Origin: Sinorhizobium garamanticum | Lineage (GTDB): Bacteria > Pseudomonadota > Alphaproteobacteria > Rhizobiales > Rhizobiaceae | Direction: 5' to 3' | Length of the DNA stretch: 64,000 bases | NCBI RefSeq assembly: GCF_029892065.1 | Contig: NZ_CP120374.1 | Location: forward strand, 62,001 to 126,000 | In this document: positions 57,113-64,000 of the stretch, piece after piece | Numbering within the stretch: position 1 is the stretch's first letter | Layout: every line of letters begins with the position of its first letter | The notes under the pieces: generated by a model | Database searches by the model: none | What the model was told of the DNA's origin: nothing | What the model saw: the letters and a program-made list of their open reading frames with translations, nothing else | Made by a program: the position numbers and the translations under genes

Positions 57113-57849
57113 CAGCGCGGCTCCACTATTTCGACCGGCATCGAAAAAACATAGCCCTCGCTGCGCACGGTCTTGATGTAGGTCGGTTCCCGGGCATCGT
57201 CGCCGAGGCGCTGGCGAACCCGGCTGACAAGGAGATCGATGGAGCGGTCGAAGAGTTCGGCCTCGCGTCCCTGGGTGAGGTTGAGCAGCTGATCACGGTT
57301 TAGGACGCGTTGTGGGTGATCGATGAAAACGCGCAGAAGGCGGTATTCAGCTCCGCTGAGTGCAATGACCGTTCCGTCGGAGTCGACTAGATGTCTCGCC
57401 GTCGTGTCCAGCTTCCATCTGCCGAAACGCAGCAGTTGCCCGGCCTCCGAGATCTGCAGATTCGGAGGCAGCATGCGCGCGCGCCGCAGGACCGCCTTGA
57501 TGCGAGCCAGCAGCTCGCGCGCCGAAAACGGCTTGGCGAGGTAGTCGTCCGCGCCCATTTCAAGCCCGATGATGCGATCCATCTCATCGGAGCGGGCGGT
57601 CAGCATGACGATGGGTGTCGCCTTGTGTCTGCCGACACGCAGCTCGCGGCTCAATACGAGGCCGTCGTCTCCCGGCATCATGAGGTCGAGAATGATCAGA
57701 TCGACCGTATTGGATTCGAGGAATGTGCGCATCTGGCGTCCGTCGGCGACGGCGGTAACGCGTAGACCGTTCTTCTTCAGGTAAGCCGATACCAGCTCCC
57801 GGATTTCCCGATCGTCATCGACGATCAGGATGTGATCAATGTGCTCCAT
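57112..57849 (-). CDS. OmpR-family response regulator
   Basis: 245 residues from MEHIDHILIVDDDREIREL; GGAG eight bases upstream supports this start over the longer frame from 57909. The receiver has DDD near 11-13, the phospho-Asp in LIILDLMMPGDDGL and Lys in YLAKPF. The DNA-binding domain has LDTTARHLVDSDGTVIALSGAEYRLL and DRSIDLLVSRVRQRLGDD, as in OmpR. With the adjacent EnvZ-type kinase it forms a two-component operon; the signal is unknown. Confidence 0.92.
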   Translation of the reverse strand: MEHIDHILIVDDDREIRELVSAYLKKNGLRVTAVADGRQMRTFLESNTVDLIILDLMMPGDDGLVLSRELRVGRHKATPIVMLTARSDEMDRIIGLEMGADDYLAKPFSARELLARIKAVLRRARMLPPNLQISEAGQLLRFGRWKLDTTARHLVDSDGTVIALSGAEYRLLRVFIDHPQRVLNRDQLLNLTQGREAELFDRSIDLLVSRVRQRLGDDAREPTYIKTVRSEGYVFSMPVEIVEPR

Positions 57850-57938
57850 CGCGCGATCTCCACCGTTCAACTGCCATTCCTTATCAAAATGAGCCTGCCG
57901 TGGCAGCATCGTTCGACCGTGCGCCCATGCCGAAGCGC

Positions 57939-57992
57939 TTAGAGCGGGATGAGGAAAAGTGTGCGCGGTTTTCCGCCCGCATCCCGCTCTAA
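57939..57992. repeat. Palindromic intergenic repeat (RIME-like)
   Basis: Outer arms TTAGAGCGGGATG (57939-57951) and CATCCCGCTCTAA (57980-57992) are perfect 13-bp complements; inner arms GGAAAA (57953-57958) and TTTTCC (57969-57974) also pair. Elements with AGAGCGGGATGAGGAAAAG are common between genes in Rhizobiaceae. It lies between the response regulator and the epoxide hydrolase end and may act as a terminator. Confidence 0.75.
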
Positions 57993-57993
57993 C

Positions 57994-59307
57994 TCAATAG
58001 TACCGACGCAAAGGACGGAAAGCGGCGCGCAGTTCTGCACTGAATAGATCCGGCTCCTCCCACGCGGCGAAGTGCCCGCCCTTGTCCACTCGATTGTAGT
58101 AAATCAGATTGTGATACGCCCGTGCCGCCCAGCTCTTCGGCGGCCTGTAGACTTCGCCCGGGAAAATCGTCACGGCCGCTGGGATCGAAATGGCGGCCAG
58201 CCTATTGTTGCCGGCAGCGTTCTCCCAGTAGATCCGGGAGCTTGAGGGCCCCGTATTCGTCAGCCAGTAAAGCGTGATGTTGTCGAGGATCTCATCACGG
58301 GTGACCGACCGTTCCGGTTCGCCGCGGGTGAACACCCAATCAGCGATCTTGTCGTAGAACCATGCCGCCAGTCCGGCGGGCGAGTCGGCGAGGCCGTATC
58401 CGACGGTTTGCGGACGCGTCCCCATGATCGCGGCGTATCCGAATCCCTTGTTGAGGAACTCCCTGGCCTCACCAAACACCGCCCGTTCCTCGGCGGTCAG
58501 GTTAGCCGGCGCGGGATCGCCGCTTTTCAGAGCCTTCGCAACTTCCGGCGGGAGCGTGGTGGAGCGCTCGATCCTGTTGACGTGGATGCCGAGCAGACCC
58601 GGGGGCGCTTGGCGTCCCATGGCATCGGAAATGATGGCGCCCCAATCGCCGCCCTGTGAAACGTAGCGGCCGTATCCAAGGCGCTTCATGAGGACGTCCC
58701 AGGCGCGGGCGATGCGGCCCGGGTTCCAGCCGGTGCCCTTGGGTTTCTCCGAAAAGCCGAAGCCGGGAATGGACGGAAGCACGAGATGAAAGGCGTCTTC
58801 CGCGGTCCCCCCGTGCGCGGTCGGATCCGTCAGCGGACCGACGATTTTCAGCAACTCGAAAATCGAACCTGGCCAGCCGTGGGTCATGATGAGCGGCAAT
58901 GCATCGGCATGACGGGAGCGAACGTGGATGAAATGAATGTCCAAGCCGTCGATATTCGTCTGGAACTGGGGCAAGGCATTGAGTTTCGCCTCTGCCTTGC
59001 GCCAGTCGTAGTCGGTCTCCCAGTGGCGCACGAGCCCCTGAAACCTCTCGAGTTGCACGCCCTGGGACCGGTCGCTGACCGTTTCGGGGTCGGGCCAACG
59101 TGTCGCCGCAAGTCGGTGGCGAAGATCGACGAGTTCTGCTTCCGGCACATCGACCCGGAAGGGGCGGATGGCGTCTGCCGCGAAAGGCGGGGAGGCAACA
59201 GCCATCGCGGGACGGAACAGTGCTGCAAGACTTGCCGCAGCCGCTCCGTTCAGGAGCAAGGCCCGACGGGAAAGAGTAAAAGCGTTGACCGGTTTCTGTG
59301 TTGTCAA
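57994..59307 (-). CDS. EHN-family epoxide hydrolase with Tat-type leader
   Basis: 437 residues. The leader has the twin-arginine-like motif LSRRALLLNGAAAASLAAL and a cleavage-like site around AMAVAS. The EHN N-terminal cap (PFRVDVPEAELVDLRHRLAATRWPDPET) precedes the hydrolase core: HGWPGSIFELLK, nucleophile Asp in QGGDWGAII near 213, and the His in DKGGHFAAWEEPDLF. The order is that of microsomal-type epoxide hydrolases. The stop lies two bases from the palindromic repeat. It would act in the periplasm on epoxides; the natural substrate is unknown. Confidence 0.88.
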   Translation of the reverse strand: MTTQKPVNAFTLSRRALLLNGAAAASLAALFRPAMAVASPPFAADAIRPFRVDVPEAELVDLRHRLAATRWPDPETVSDRSQGVQLERFQGLVRHWETDYDWRKAEAKLNALPQFQTNIDGLDIHFIHVRSRHADALPLIMTHGWPGSIFELLKIVGPLTDPTAHGGTAEDAFHLVLPSIPGFGFSEKPKGTGWNPGRIARAWDVLMKRLGYGRYVSQGGDWGAIISDAMGRQAPPGLLGIHVNRIERSTTLPPEVAKALKSGDPAPANLTAEERAVFGEAREFLNKGFGYAAIMGTRPQTVGYGLADSPAGLAAWFYDKIADWVFTRGEPERSVTRDEILDNITLYWLTNTGPSSSRIYWENAAGNNRLAAISIPAAVTIFPGEVYRPPKSWAARAYHNLIYYNRVDKGGHFAAWEEPDLFSAELRAAFRPLRRYY

Positions 59308-59357
59308 GTTCGCACCCCTTTACCGATCGTCTGGTTTCCATGCCATGGCAACAAAGC

Positions 59358-59759
59358 TCACTTGACAGGCACAACGAGGGGCTTGCCCTTGTTGACGATA
59401 TAGGTCGCGAGCTCCGAGGCCTTGCTGCTTCCGACATTCTTCGCCACGTGGGCCACTCCGTCCGGAATGAACAGGGCCTCGCCGGCGTGGAGCGTCACGG
59501 GCGCTCTCCCTTCGAGCTGGTACTCGAGCGAGCCTTCGAGGACGTAGGCGACCTCTTCGCCCGGATGGGAATGCTTGATCGAGATGGCCCCTGGCTCGAA
59601 GTCGACACGCACCTGCACCACCTCGCGTCCGGGAGTGCCAAGATCGTCCTTGAGTAGGTCGGTGCGGTGAATTCCCGGCTGCTGCGCCTCAGCAACGTTG
59701 AGCGTCCATCCGCCGCCAACGATCAGCAAGGCAGCCGCCATGATCCGAGTGGTTTTCAT
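59358..59759 (-). CDS. Secreted cupin-domain protein
   Basis: 133 residues with a signal peptide (TTRIMAAALLIVGGGWTL, then NVAEA before QQPG). One cupin barrel follows: motif 1 includes IKHSHPGEEVAYVLEG with His, His and Glu as metal ligands, and motif 2 ALFIPDGVAHVAKNVG with another His. It is typical of small periplasmic cupins of unknown enzyme activity. It lies 50 bases upstream of, and on the same strand as, the epoxide hydrolase, so the two may form an operon. Confidence 0.85.
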   Translation of the reverse strand: MKTTRIMAAALLIVGGGWTLNVAEAQQPGIHRTDLLKDDLGTPGREVVQVRVDFEPGAISIKHSHPGEEVAYVLEGSLEYQLEGRAPVTLHAGEALFIPDGVAHVAKNVGSSKASELATYIVNKGKPLVVPVK

Positions 59760-59951
59760 AAGGTTATCCTTTCACACCTATGATCGAGCCTTCATCTTCG
59801 AGGCCGGGGTCAATTTCAGCGCAGGCGTGTATTGGCGATGTGTCGGACGCGCGGCTATTTGTAAGCCCATGTATCCGCGGGCGCGCCGCGCTGATTTACC
59901 GCCGTCGCTTCGGTGGTCCGGGCGAGCGCCCGGCCGGCGCCGGTCTCACCC

Positions 59952-60887
59952 TCAGGCCGAAGCCTCACGCTGGGTGAATTCAGCGGCATGCAGCTTGACG
60001 AATTCATGCACGCTTATGGGCGTCCTGCCAGTGAGCTTGAACAGGTCATTCGTCATGCGGTCGTAGCGCCCCTCCGCGTGAAGCTTCGACATCACGGAAA
60101 GGTGGCTGGCGAGGTGATCCGGTACCCCGAAGCCGCGCAGAGCCTCGATCCAGCCGGCAAGCGGCACGTTGCGATAAGTTATCTTGCGGCCCAAAGACTC
60201 GGAAAACGCCCGGGCGTAATATTCGAGATCCGCCGACTCGTAACCGGTCAGGTTGTAGACCTTGCCGATATGGGGCACCGGGTCGTCGAGAATTGCCGAC
60301 ACGGCGTGCGCCACGTCGACGGCCGAGATCGGCGAGGTCCTGCTGTCACCGAGCGGCAGCGCCAGCTCGTCGCGCTGCTTAACGCCTGCGGCGGAGAGAC
60401 GCAGGAAGAAGCCTTCGAGGAACACCGTCGGCCGCACTGTCACGACAGGGAGCCCCGACCAGGCCAATGCCTGCTCCGCAAGCCAGTGCAGCTTGTGTTG
60501 CGGGCTGTCGGTGGTTTCGGTGATGCTCATCTGAGTCACCGTCATTTGCGACATGTTCACGAATGCCTCGACATCATGGTGCCGCGCCACGGCGGCCGTA
60601 TTGACGGTCGCTTCGAGATAGGCCGGCGAAACCGACATGCCGAAATAGATGCGGGACACGCCCTCGATCGCGCGGTGCATCGATCGAAGATCTGTCAGGT
60701 CTCCCTGCACGACTTCTGCACCAATCCGCCTCAGACCCTCGGCGCGCTCGTCCTCCTTGCGGACCAGCGCGCGCACCTTTTTGCCCTTGGCGAGCAGCAT
60801 TTCGGTGACGTTCCGGCCGATGGCGCCGAGATCTCCGGCGGCTCCGGTCACCAGGATCGGCCTTTCATTCGTGGAGGTAGTGGTCAT
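59952..60887 (-). CDS. NmrA/QOR2-like NAD(P)-binding protein
   Basis: 311 residues of the atypical SDR (NmrA/HSCARG) type. The nucleotide loop is ILVTGAAGDLGAIGRNV near residues 11-27, followed by KKVRALVRKEDERAEGL and GAEVVQGDLTD. The central part has FVNMSQMTVTQMS, and VVTVRPTVFLEGFF is the family mark. Members reduce quinones or act as redox sensors. The MarR-type gene lies upstream on the same strand and a TATATGCA half-site stands in front, so it is probably one of the regulator's targets. Confidence 0.83.
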   Translation of the reverse strand: MTTTSTNERPILVTGAAGDLGAIGRNVTEMLLAKGKKVRALVRKEDERAEGLRRIGAEVVQGDLTDLRSMHRAIEGVSRIYFGMSVSPAYLEATVNTAAVARHHDVEAFVNMSQMTVTQMSITETTDSPQHKLHWLAEQALAWSGLPVVTVRPTVFLEGFFLRLSAAGVKQRDELALPLGDSRTSPISAVDVAHAVSAILDDPVPHIGKVYNLTGYESADLEYYARAFSESLGRKITYRNVPLAGWIEALRGFGVPDHLASHLSVMSKLHAEGRYDRMTNDLFKLTGRTPISVHEFVKLHAAEFTQREASA

Positions 60888-61062
60888 GTTGAAGTCCTTT
60901 CAATTACAATCTGTTGGATCCGTTTGTTCAGACGGTCTCGATGGTCTTGCGCTCTTGGGCCTGCAGGCCTTCGATCCTCGACGGAGCAGTGTGCTCGCGG
61001 ACGAGAGACGCTGGTGTCCGGTCGATGAGCAGTCTCCTTTCAGGTCGAGTTTCGAGTTCACG

Positions 61063-61080
61063 CCATATGCTGTATATGCA
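61063..61080. promoter_or_regulatory. Possible MarR site between marR-type and NmrA-like genes
   Basis: CATATGCTGTATATGCA contains a dyad CATAT-N5-ATATG and the TATATGCA half of the twin operators at 61633-61671. It lies between the MarR stop and the NmrA-like start. Confidence 0.35.
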
Positions 61081-61144
61081 ACATTTAAATTGGAGCAGTC
61101 CCTGGAAAAGCGTGCAGCATTGTTCGTCAGGGACTGGCTTAACT

Positions 61145-61621
61145 TCAGAGACTTGCGAGTTCTTCCGGAGGAAGGCTGTTAGCCACGCTGACGATGGCGG
61201 TGACACCTTCCTCGCCGAGCAATTCCCTTGCCTTCACCTGCGCCGACCGCCACGCCGGCACCGCGGATACCAATAGATCCTTGCCCGCTTCCGATATGAT
61301 GACGGGACGGCTCCGGCCGCCCGCGTCCGATACCATCTCCTCGACCAATCCCTCCGTCAGGAGCGGCGCCAGATTGCGCGTGAGCGTCGAGCGATCCTGG
61401 TAGTTGGCCCGTCCGATCTCGGCACGGCTCGCTCCGCCCAGCTTCGCGATCAGCACGAGCAGGGAGAACTGCGAGGCATTGACGCCGTGCGGCCGAAGAG
61501 CCTGATCGTAAATGCCGGTTATGACGCGCGATATCCGACGCGTGCGCGTCATCACGCAATCGCGCGTGACCTCGCCTACAACGCCTGCATCGGCCGTCTT
61601 GATCTCGGTGGTCATCATCAT
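61145..61621 (-). CDS. MarR-family transcriptional regulator
   Basis: 158 residues (three possible ATGs at 61621-61613). The winged HTH lies at about 45-115: GVNASQFSLLVLIAKLGGASRAEIGRANYQDRSTLTRNLAPLLTEGLVEEMVSDAGGRSRPVIISEAG contains the recognition helix and the wing. It probably dimerises through both termini. Two TGCATATGCA palindromes just upstream suggest autoregulation, and the divergent patatin gene may be affected too. Early Cys near residue 22 (VTRDCVMTRTRR) could sense oxidants, as in OhrR/MhqR relatives. Confidence 0.88.
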   Translation of the reverse strand: MMMTTEIKTADAGVVGEVTRDCVMTRTRRISRVITGIYDQALRPHGVNASQFSLLVLIAKLGGASRAEIGRANYQDRSTLTRNLAPLLTEGLVEEMVSDAGGRSRPVIISEAGKDLLVSAVPAWRSAQVKARELLGEEGVTAIVSVANSLPPEELASL

Positions 61622-61632
61622 GGTCTCTCAAC

Positions 61633-61671
61633 GGTGCATATGCACCATGGTAAGTATGGTGCATATGCAGC
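61633..61671. promoter_or_regulatory. Twin MarR operators
   Basis: GGTGCATATGCACC (61633-61646) is a perfect 14-bp palindrome; GGTGCATATGCAGC (61658-61671) repeats it 25 bases further with one change. Both lie just upstream of the MarR gene and would cover its promoter. Two helical turns or so between centres suit cooperative dimers. Confidence 0.7.
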
Positions 61672-61906
61672 ATACTTTCAATGCTCTGATGCCACGCAGA
61701 ACGTAACGCGACCCCGCAACTTGTCCTTTCGCCGCAACGACCGGGAATTCGCACATCCTGTCGAGAAGGTCGCCCCGAGGCGGGTCTCGGCTTTGGGACA
61801 TTGCAGTTCACTTTCGCTCTGCCTGCACCAATACGCTGAGAGGATGACGAGTGCGCAATTCTGCGATACTGTTTGTGCGCCGCACAATCCGAAACAGGCA
61901 AGGCTG

Positions 61907-62947
61907 ATGCTAGCAACCGCGAAGGCAATGCAACGGGCCCCACTCCGCGTCGACCTTGCCCTTCAGGGCGGCGGCGCCCATGGTGCTTTTTCCTGGGGCG
62001 TGCTCGATCGCCTTCTGGAGGAGCCATGGCTGGCGATCGAGGGGATTTCCGGCACCTCGGCCGGAGCGATGAACGCGGCGGTCATGGCGCACGGCTATGC
62101 CGCCAACGGCGCCGCAGGCGCTCGCGAGGCCTTGGGGGCATTCTGGCGCAAAGTATCGGAGGCGGCGCGCTTTAGTCCCTTCCAACGCGGCCCCCTCGAT
62201 GTCTTATTCGGTCGCTGGACGCTCGACCACTCGCCGGTTTTCGTGGCGATGGACATGATGGCGCGGGTGTTCTCGCCTTACAATCTCAACCCTACCGGCG
62301 CCAACCCGCTCCGCGCCATACTGGCGGAAGCCGTCGATTTCGGGCGGCTCGCGGCCAGTCCGATCAAGCTGTTCGTGACGGCAACGAATGTCCGCACCGG
62401 CCGCGGCCGCGTGTTCCGTAACGGCGAGCTGACCCCGGACGTGCTGCTTGCTTCCGCGTGCCTGCCGACGCTGTTTCAAGCGGTCGAGATCGATGGCGAG
62501 GCCTATTGGGACGGCGGCTACGCCGGCAACCCAACGATCACGCCGCTGGTTCGCGAATGCATATCGCAGGACACCATTCTCGTGCAGATCAACCCGGTTG
62601 AAAGGGCTGGTACACCTCGGTCCGCGCGCGAGATCCTCAATCGCATCAACGAAGTCTCCTTCAACGCGGTCCTTTTGAAAGAACTGAAGATGATTGCCCT
62701 GCTTCGGAAGGTAGCGCAGGTGGAGGATGACGAGGGCGCGCGCTGGGCGTCGATGCGCATCCACCGTGTCGCAAGCGACACCATGACCGACCTCGGTTAC
62801 TCCTCGAAGCTCAATGCGGAATGGGAGTTTCTGACCATGCTGCACAACGAGGGACGCAGGTCCGCCGAGGCCTTCCTGGACGCCCATGGCGACGATCTCG
62901 GCCACCGCTCGTCGCTCGATCTCGATATCTTGCTGGAGGGGGTCTGA
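61907..62947 (+). CDS. Patatin-like phospholipase family protein
   Basis: 346 residues from the ATG at 61907 (AAGG four bases upstream); the longer frame from 61487 overlaps the regulatory region. The oxyanion loop is LALQGGGAHGAFSWGVL near residues 18-34, the nucleophile Ser lies in GISGTSAGAMNAA near 51, and the catalytic Asp in YWDGGYAGNPTI near 207. It would hydrolyse lipid acyl esters. Patatin genes often precede a GntP permease and 3-hydroxybutyrate dehydrogenase in Rhizobiales, so a link to polyhydroxybutyrate or hydroxybutyrate use is plausible but inferred. Confidence 0.88.
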   Translation: MLATAKAMQRAPLRVDLALQGGGAHGAFSWGVLDRLLEEPWLAIEGISGTSAGAMNAAVMAHGYAANGAAGAREALGAFWRKVSEAARFSPFQRGPLDVLFGRWTLDHSPVFVAMDMMARVFSPYNLNPTGANPLRAILAEAVDFGRLAASPIKLFVTATNVRTGRGRVFRNGELTPDVLLASACLPTLFQAVEIDGEAYWDGGYAGNPTITPLVRECISQDTILVQINPVERAGTPRSAREILNRINEVSFNAVLLKELKMIALLRKVAQVEDDEGARWASMRIHRVASDTMTDLGYSSKLNAEWEFLTMLHNEGRRSAEAFLDAHGDDLGHRSSLDLDILLEGV

Positions 62948-62950
62948 CGG

Positions 62951-64000
62951 GTGGGGCTTCTCGGTATTCTGATTGGGCTCGGGCTTTTGATCTGGCTCGC
63001 CTTCCGGGGCTGGAGTGTCCTGCTGCTGGCGCCGTTAGGCGCCCTCGTTGCCGCGCTCTTTGCCCGCGAACCGGTGCTGGCGCACTGGACGCTGACCTTC
63101 ATGAACAGCGCCGCAGGTTTTTTCGCTCAGTTCTTTCCGCTGTTCCTGCTCGGTGCACTCTTCGGCAAGCTGATGGAGGATAGCGGTTCAATAACCGCCA
63201 TCGCCGATTTCATGATGCGGCGACTGGGAAAGGACCACGCCATCCTCGCCGTCGTCATCGCCGGTTCGCTGGTCACCTATGGCGGTGTGAGCCTCTTTGT
63301 CGCCTTCTTCGTCCTCGCTCCGATGGCGCAGGAGCTGTTCCGGTCGAGCGGAATTCCGCGGCGGCTGATGCCTGCGGCGATCGTGCTTGGAACGTCCACT
63401 TTCACGATGTCGGCATTGCCGGGAACGCCATCGATACAGAATGCCATCCCGATGCCCTTCTTCGGCACGACGCCGTTTGCGGCGCCAGGTCTCGGCATCT
63501 TCGCTTCGGCCATCATGCTTTGCTTCGGCCTGTGGTGGCTTCGTCACGTCGCGGCGGCTGCGCGCATGTCTGGCGAAGGGTTCGGGGAGGGCGCGCCCGC
63601 GACACCCGAACGTCTCGCGTCCGACGACCAGCTGCGCGAACGCGCCACGGTCGGCAGGGAATTCGATCCGGCCGAGATCGCGCACGGCCGACACAGCGAG
63701 GCGGGACCGCCAATCCTGGTCGCTATGCTGCCGCTCGCTGTGGTTGTCCTTGTCAATCTCAGCATGACGCTGTTGATCCTGCCGGCGCTTGATCTCGGGT
63801 TTCTTGCGGATGATCGCTGGGGAGGGGTTTCGCGCTCCGCGGTCAGCGGTGTATGGGCCGTCGTCACGGCGCTGGCAGCCGCGGTCGCGACGGTCGTCGC
63901 GTTGAATTTCCGCCGACTGCCGACATTGCGCGCGACGATGGACGCAGGCGCCAACGCGTCCGTCCTTCCGGCGGTCGCCGTCGCCAGTCTGGTCGGCTTT
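62951..64000 (+). CDS. GntP-family permease, cut by the right window edge
   Basis: The frame opens with a GTG at 62951, three bases after the patatin stop, and stays open to the last base (350 codons). It encodes a multi-pass transporter: LLGILIGLGLLIWLAFRGW at the start, FFAQFFPLFLLGALFGKLMEDSG, and SALPGTPSIQNAIPMPFFGT, a signature of the GntP gluconate/hydroxybutyrate permeases. A polar loop (about residues 210-255) separates two membrane halves. Being directly coupled to the patatin gene, it may import 3-hydroxybutyrate or a similar acid. The end is not visible. Confidence 0.85.
   Translation, partial: MGLLGILIGLGLLIWLAFRGWSVLLLAPLGALVAALFAREPVLAHWTLTFMNSAAGFFAQFFPLFLLGALFGKLMEDSGSITAIADFMMRRLGKDHAILAVVIAGSLVTYGGVSLFVAFFVLAPMAQELFRSSGIPRRLMPAAIVLGTSTFTMSALPGTPSIQNAIPMPFFGTTPFAAPGLGIFASAIMLCFGLWWLRHVAAAARMSGEGFGEGAPATPERLASDDQLRERATVGREFDPAEIAHGRHSEAGPPILVAMLPLAVVVLVNLSMTLLILPALDLGFLADDRWGGVSRSAVSGVWAVVTALAAAVATVVALNFRRLPTLRATMDAGANASVLPAVAVASLVGF

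Overview
The window is GC-rich, densely coded alphaproteobacterial DNA. The gene families, the many stop/start overlaps (ATGA or TGATG), the abundance of Opp-type ABC importers and two rhizobial-style palindromic intergenic repeats (32163-32217 and 57939-57992) suggest a member of the Rhizobiaceae close to Sinorhizobium/Ensifer. This comes from family knowledge, not from a database search. No rRNA, tRNA, CRISPR array or intact insertion sequence was seen.

Layout. 1-300: end of an XRE/cupin-type regulator. 693-5838: surface polysaccharide operon (acyltransferase, two GT2 glycosyltransferases, ABC exporter), closed by a bidirectional terminator shared with the convergent class II aldolase (5946-6992). 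7760-13062: oppA-oppB-oppC-oppDF peptide importer. 13321-14709: MscS-type channel. 14716-17927: DctB/DctD-type two-component pair, divergent from a quinol dioxygenase/glyoxalase and a MhqD-like hydrolase (18146-19801). 19860-20488: Phd/VapC toxin-antitoxin pair. 20494-26217: complete CecR-YbhGFSR-like efflux operon. 26619-30698: OmpR-type two-component pair divergent from an EptA phosphoethanolamine transferase. 30852-34000: small genes (conserved hypothetical, PPP phosphatase, HAD phosphatase), then a nonsense-interrupted RBBP9-type hydrolase and decayed DNA.

34362-45754 is the most interesting block. It is a little-characterised catabolic cluster: an Opp-type importer (binding protein and two permeases), a cog3964-type amidohydrolase, a RidA protein, an IclR regulator, a SelA-fold PLP enzyme, the importer's dual ATPase, an LhgO-type flavin oxidase and an SDR. 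A plausible scheme is uptake of an N- or O-acylated amino-acid-like compound, hydrolysis by the amidohydrolase, PLP-dependent elimination or isomerisation with RidA clearing imines, then oxidation by LhgO and the SDR. IclR probably controls both halves through TATTCC/GGAATA-type sites.

45983-64000 holds many stress and detoxification genes: a 4-OT tautomerase with an SDR that lacks its catalytic Tyr, LysR, Hsp31-like DJ-1 protein, DipZ-like thiol-redox fusion, small secreted protein, SDR plus GlxA/AraC-type regulator sharing a DNA motif, two hydrolases with Tat-like leaders and a third hydrolase fragment, VOC protein, OmpR/EnvZ-type pair, secreted cupin, and an NmrA-type reductase with a MarR regulator that has twin TGCATATGCA operators. 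The window ends in a patatin-GntP pair, which in rhizobia often accompanies 3-hydroxybutyrate dehydrogenase.
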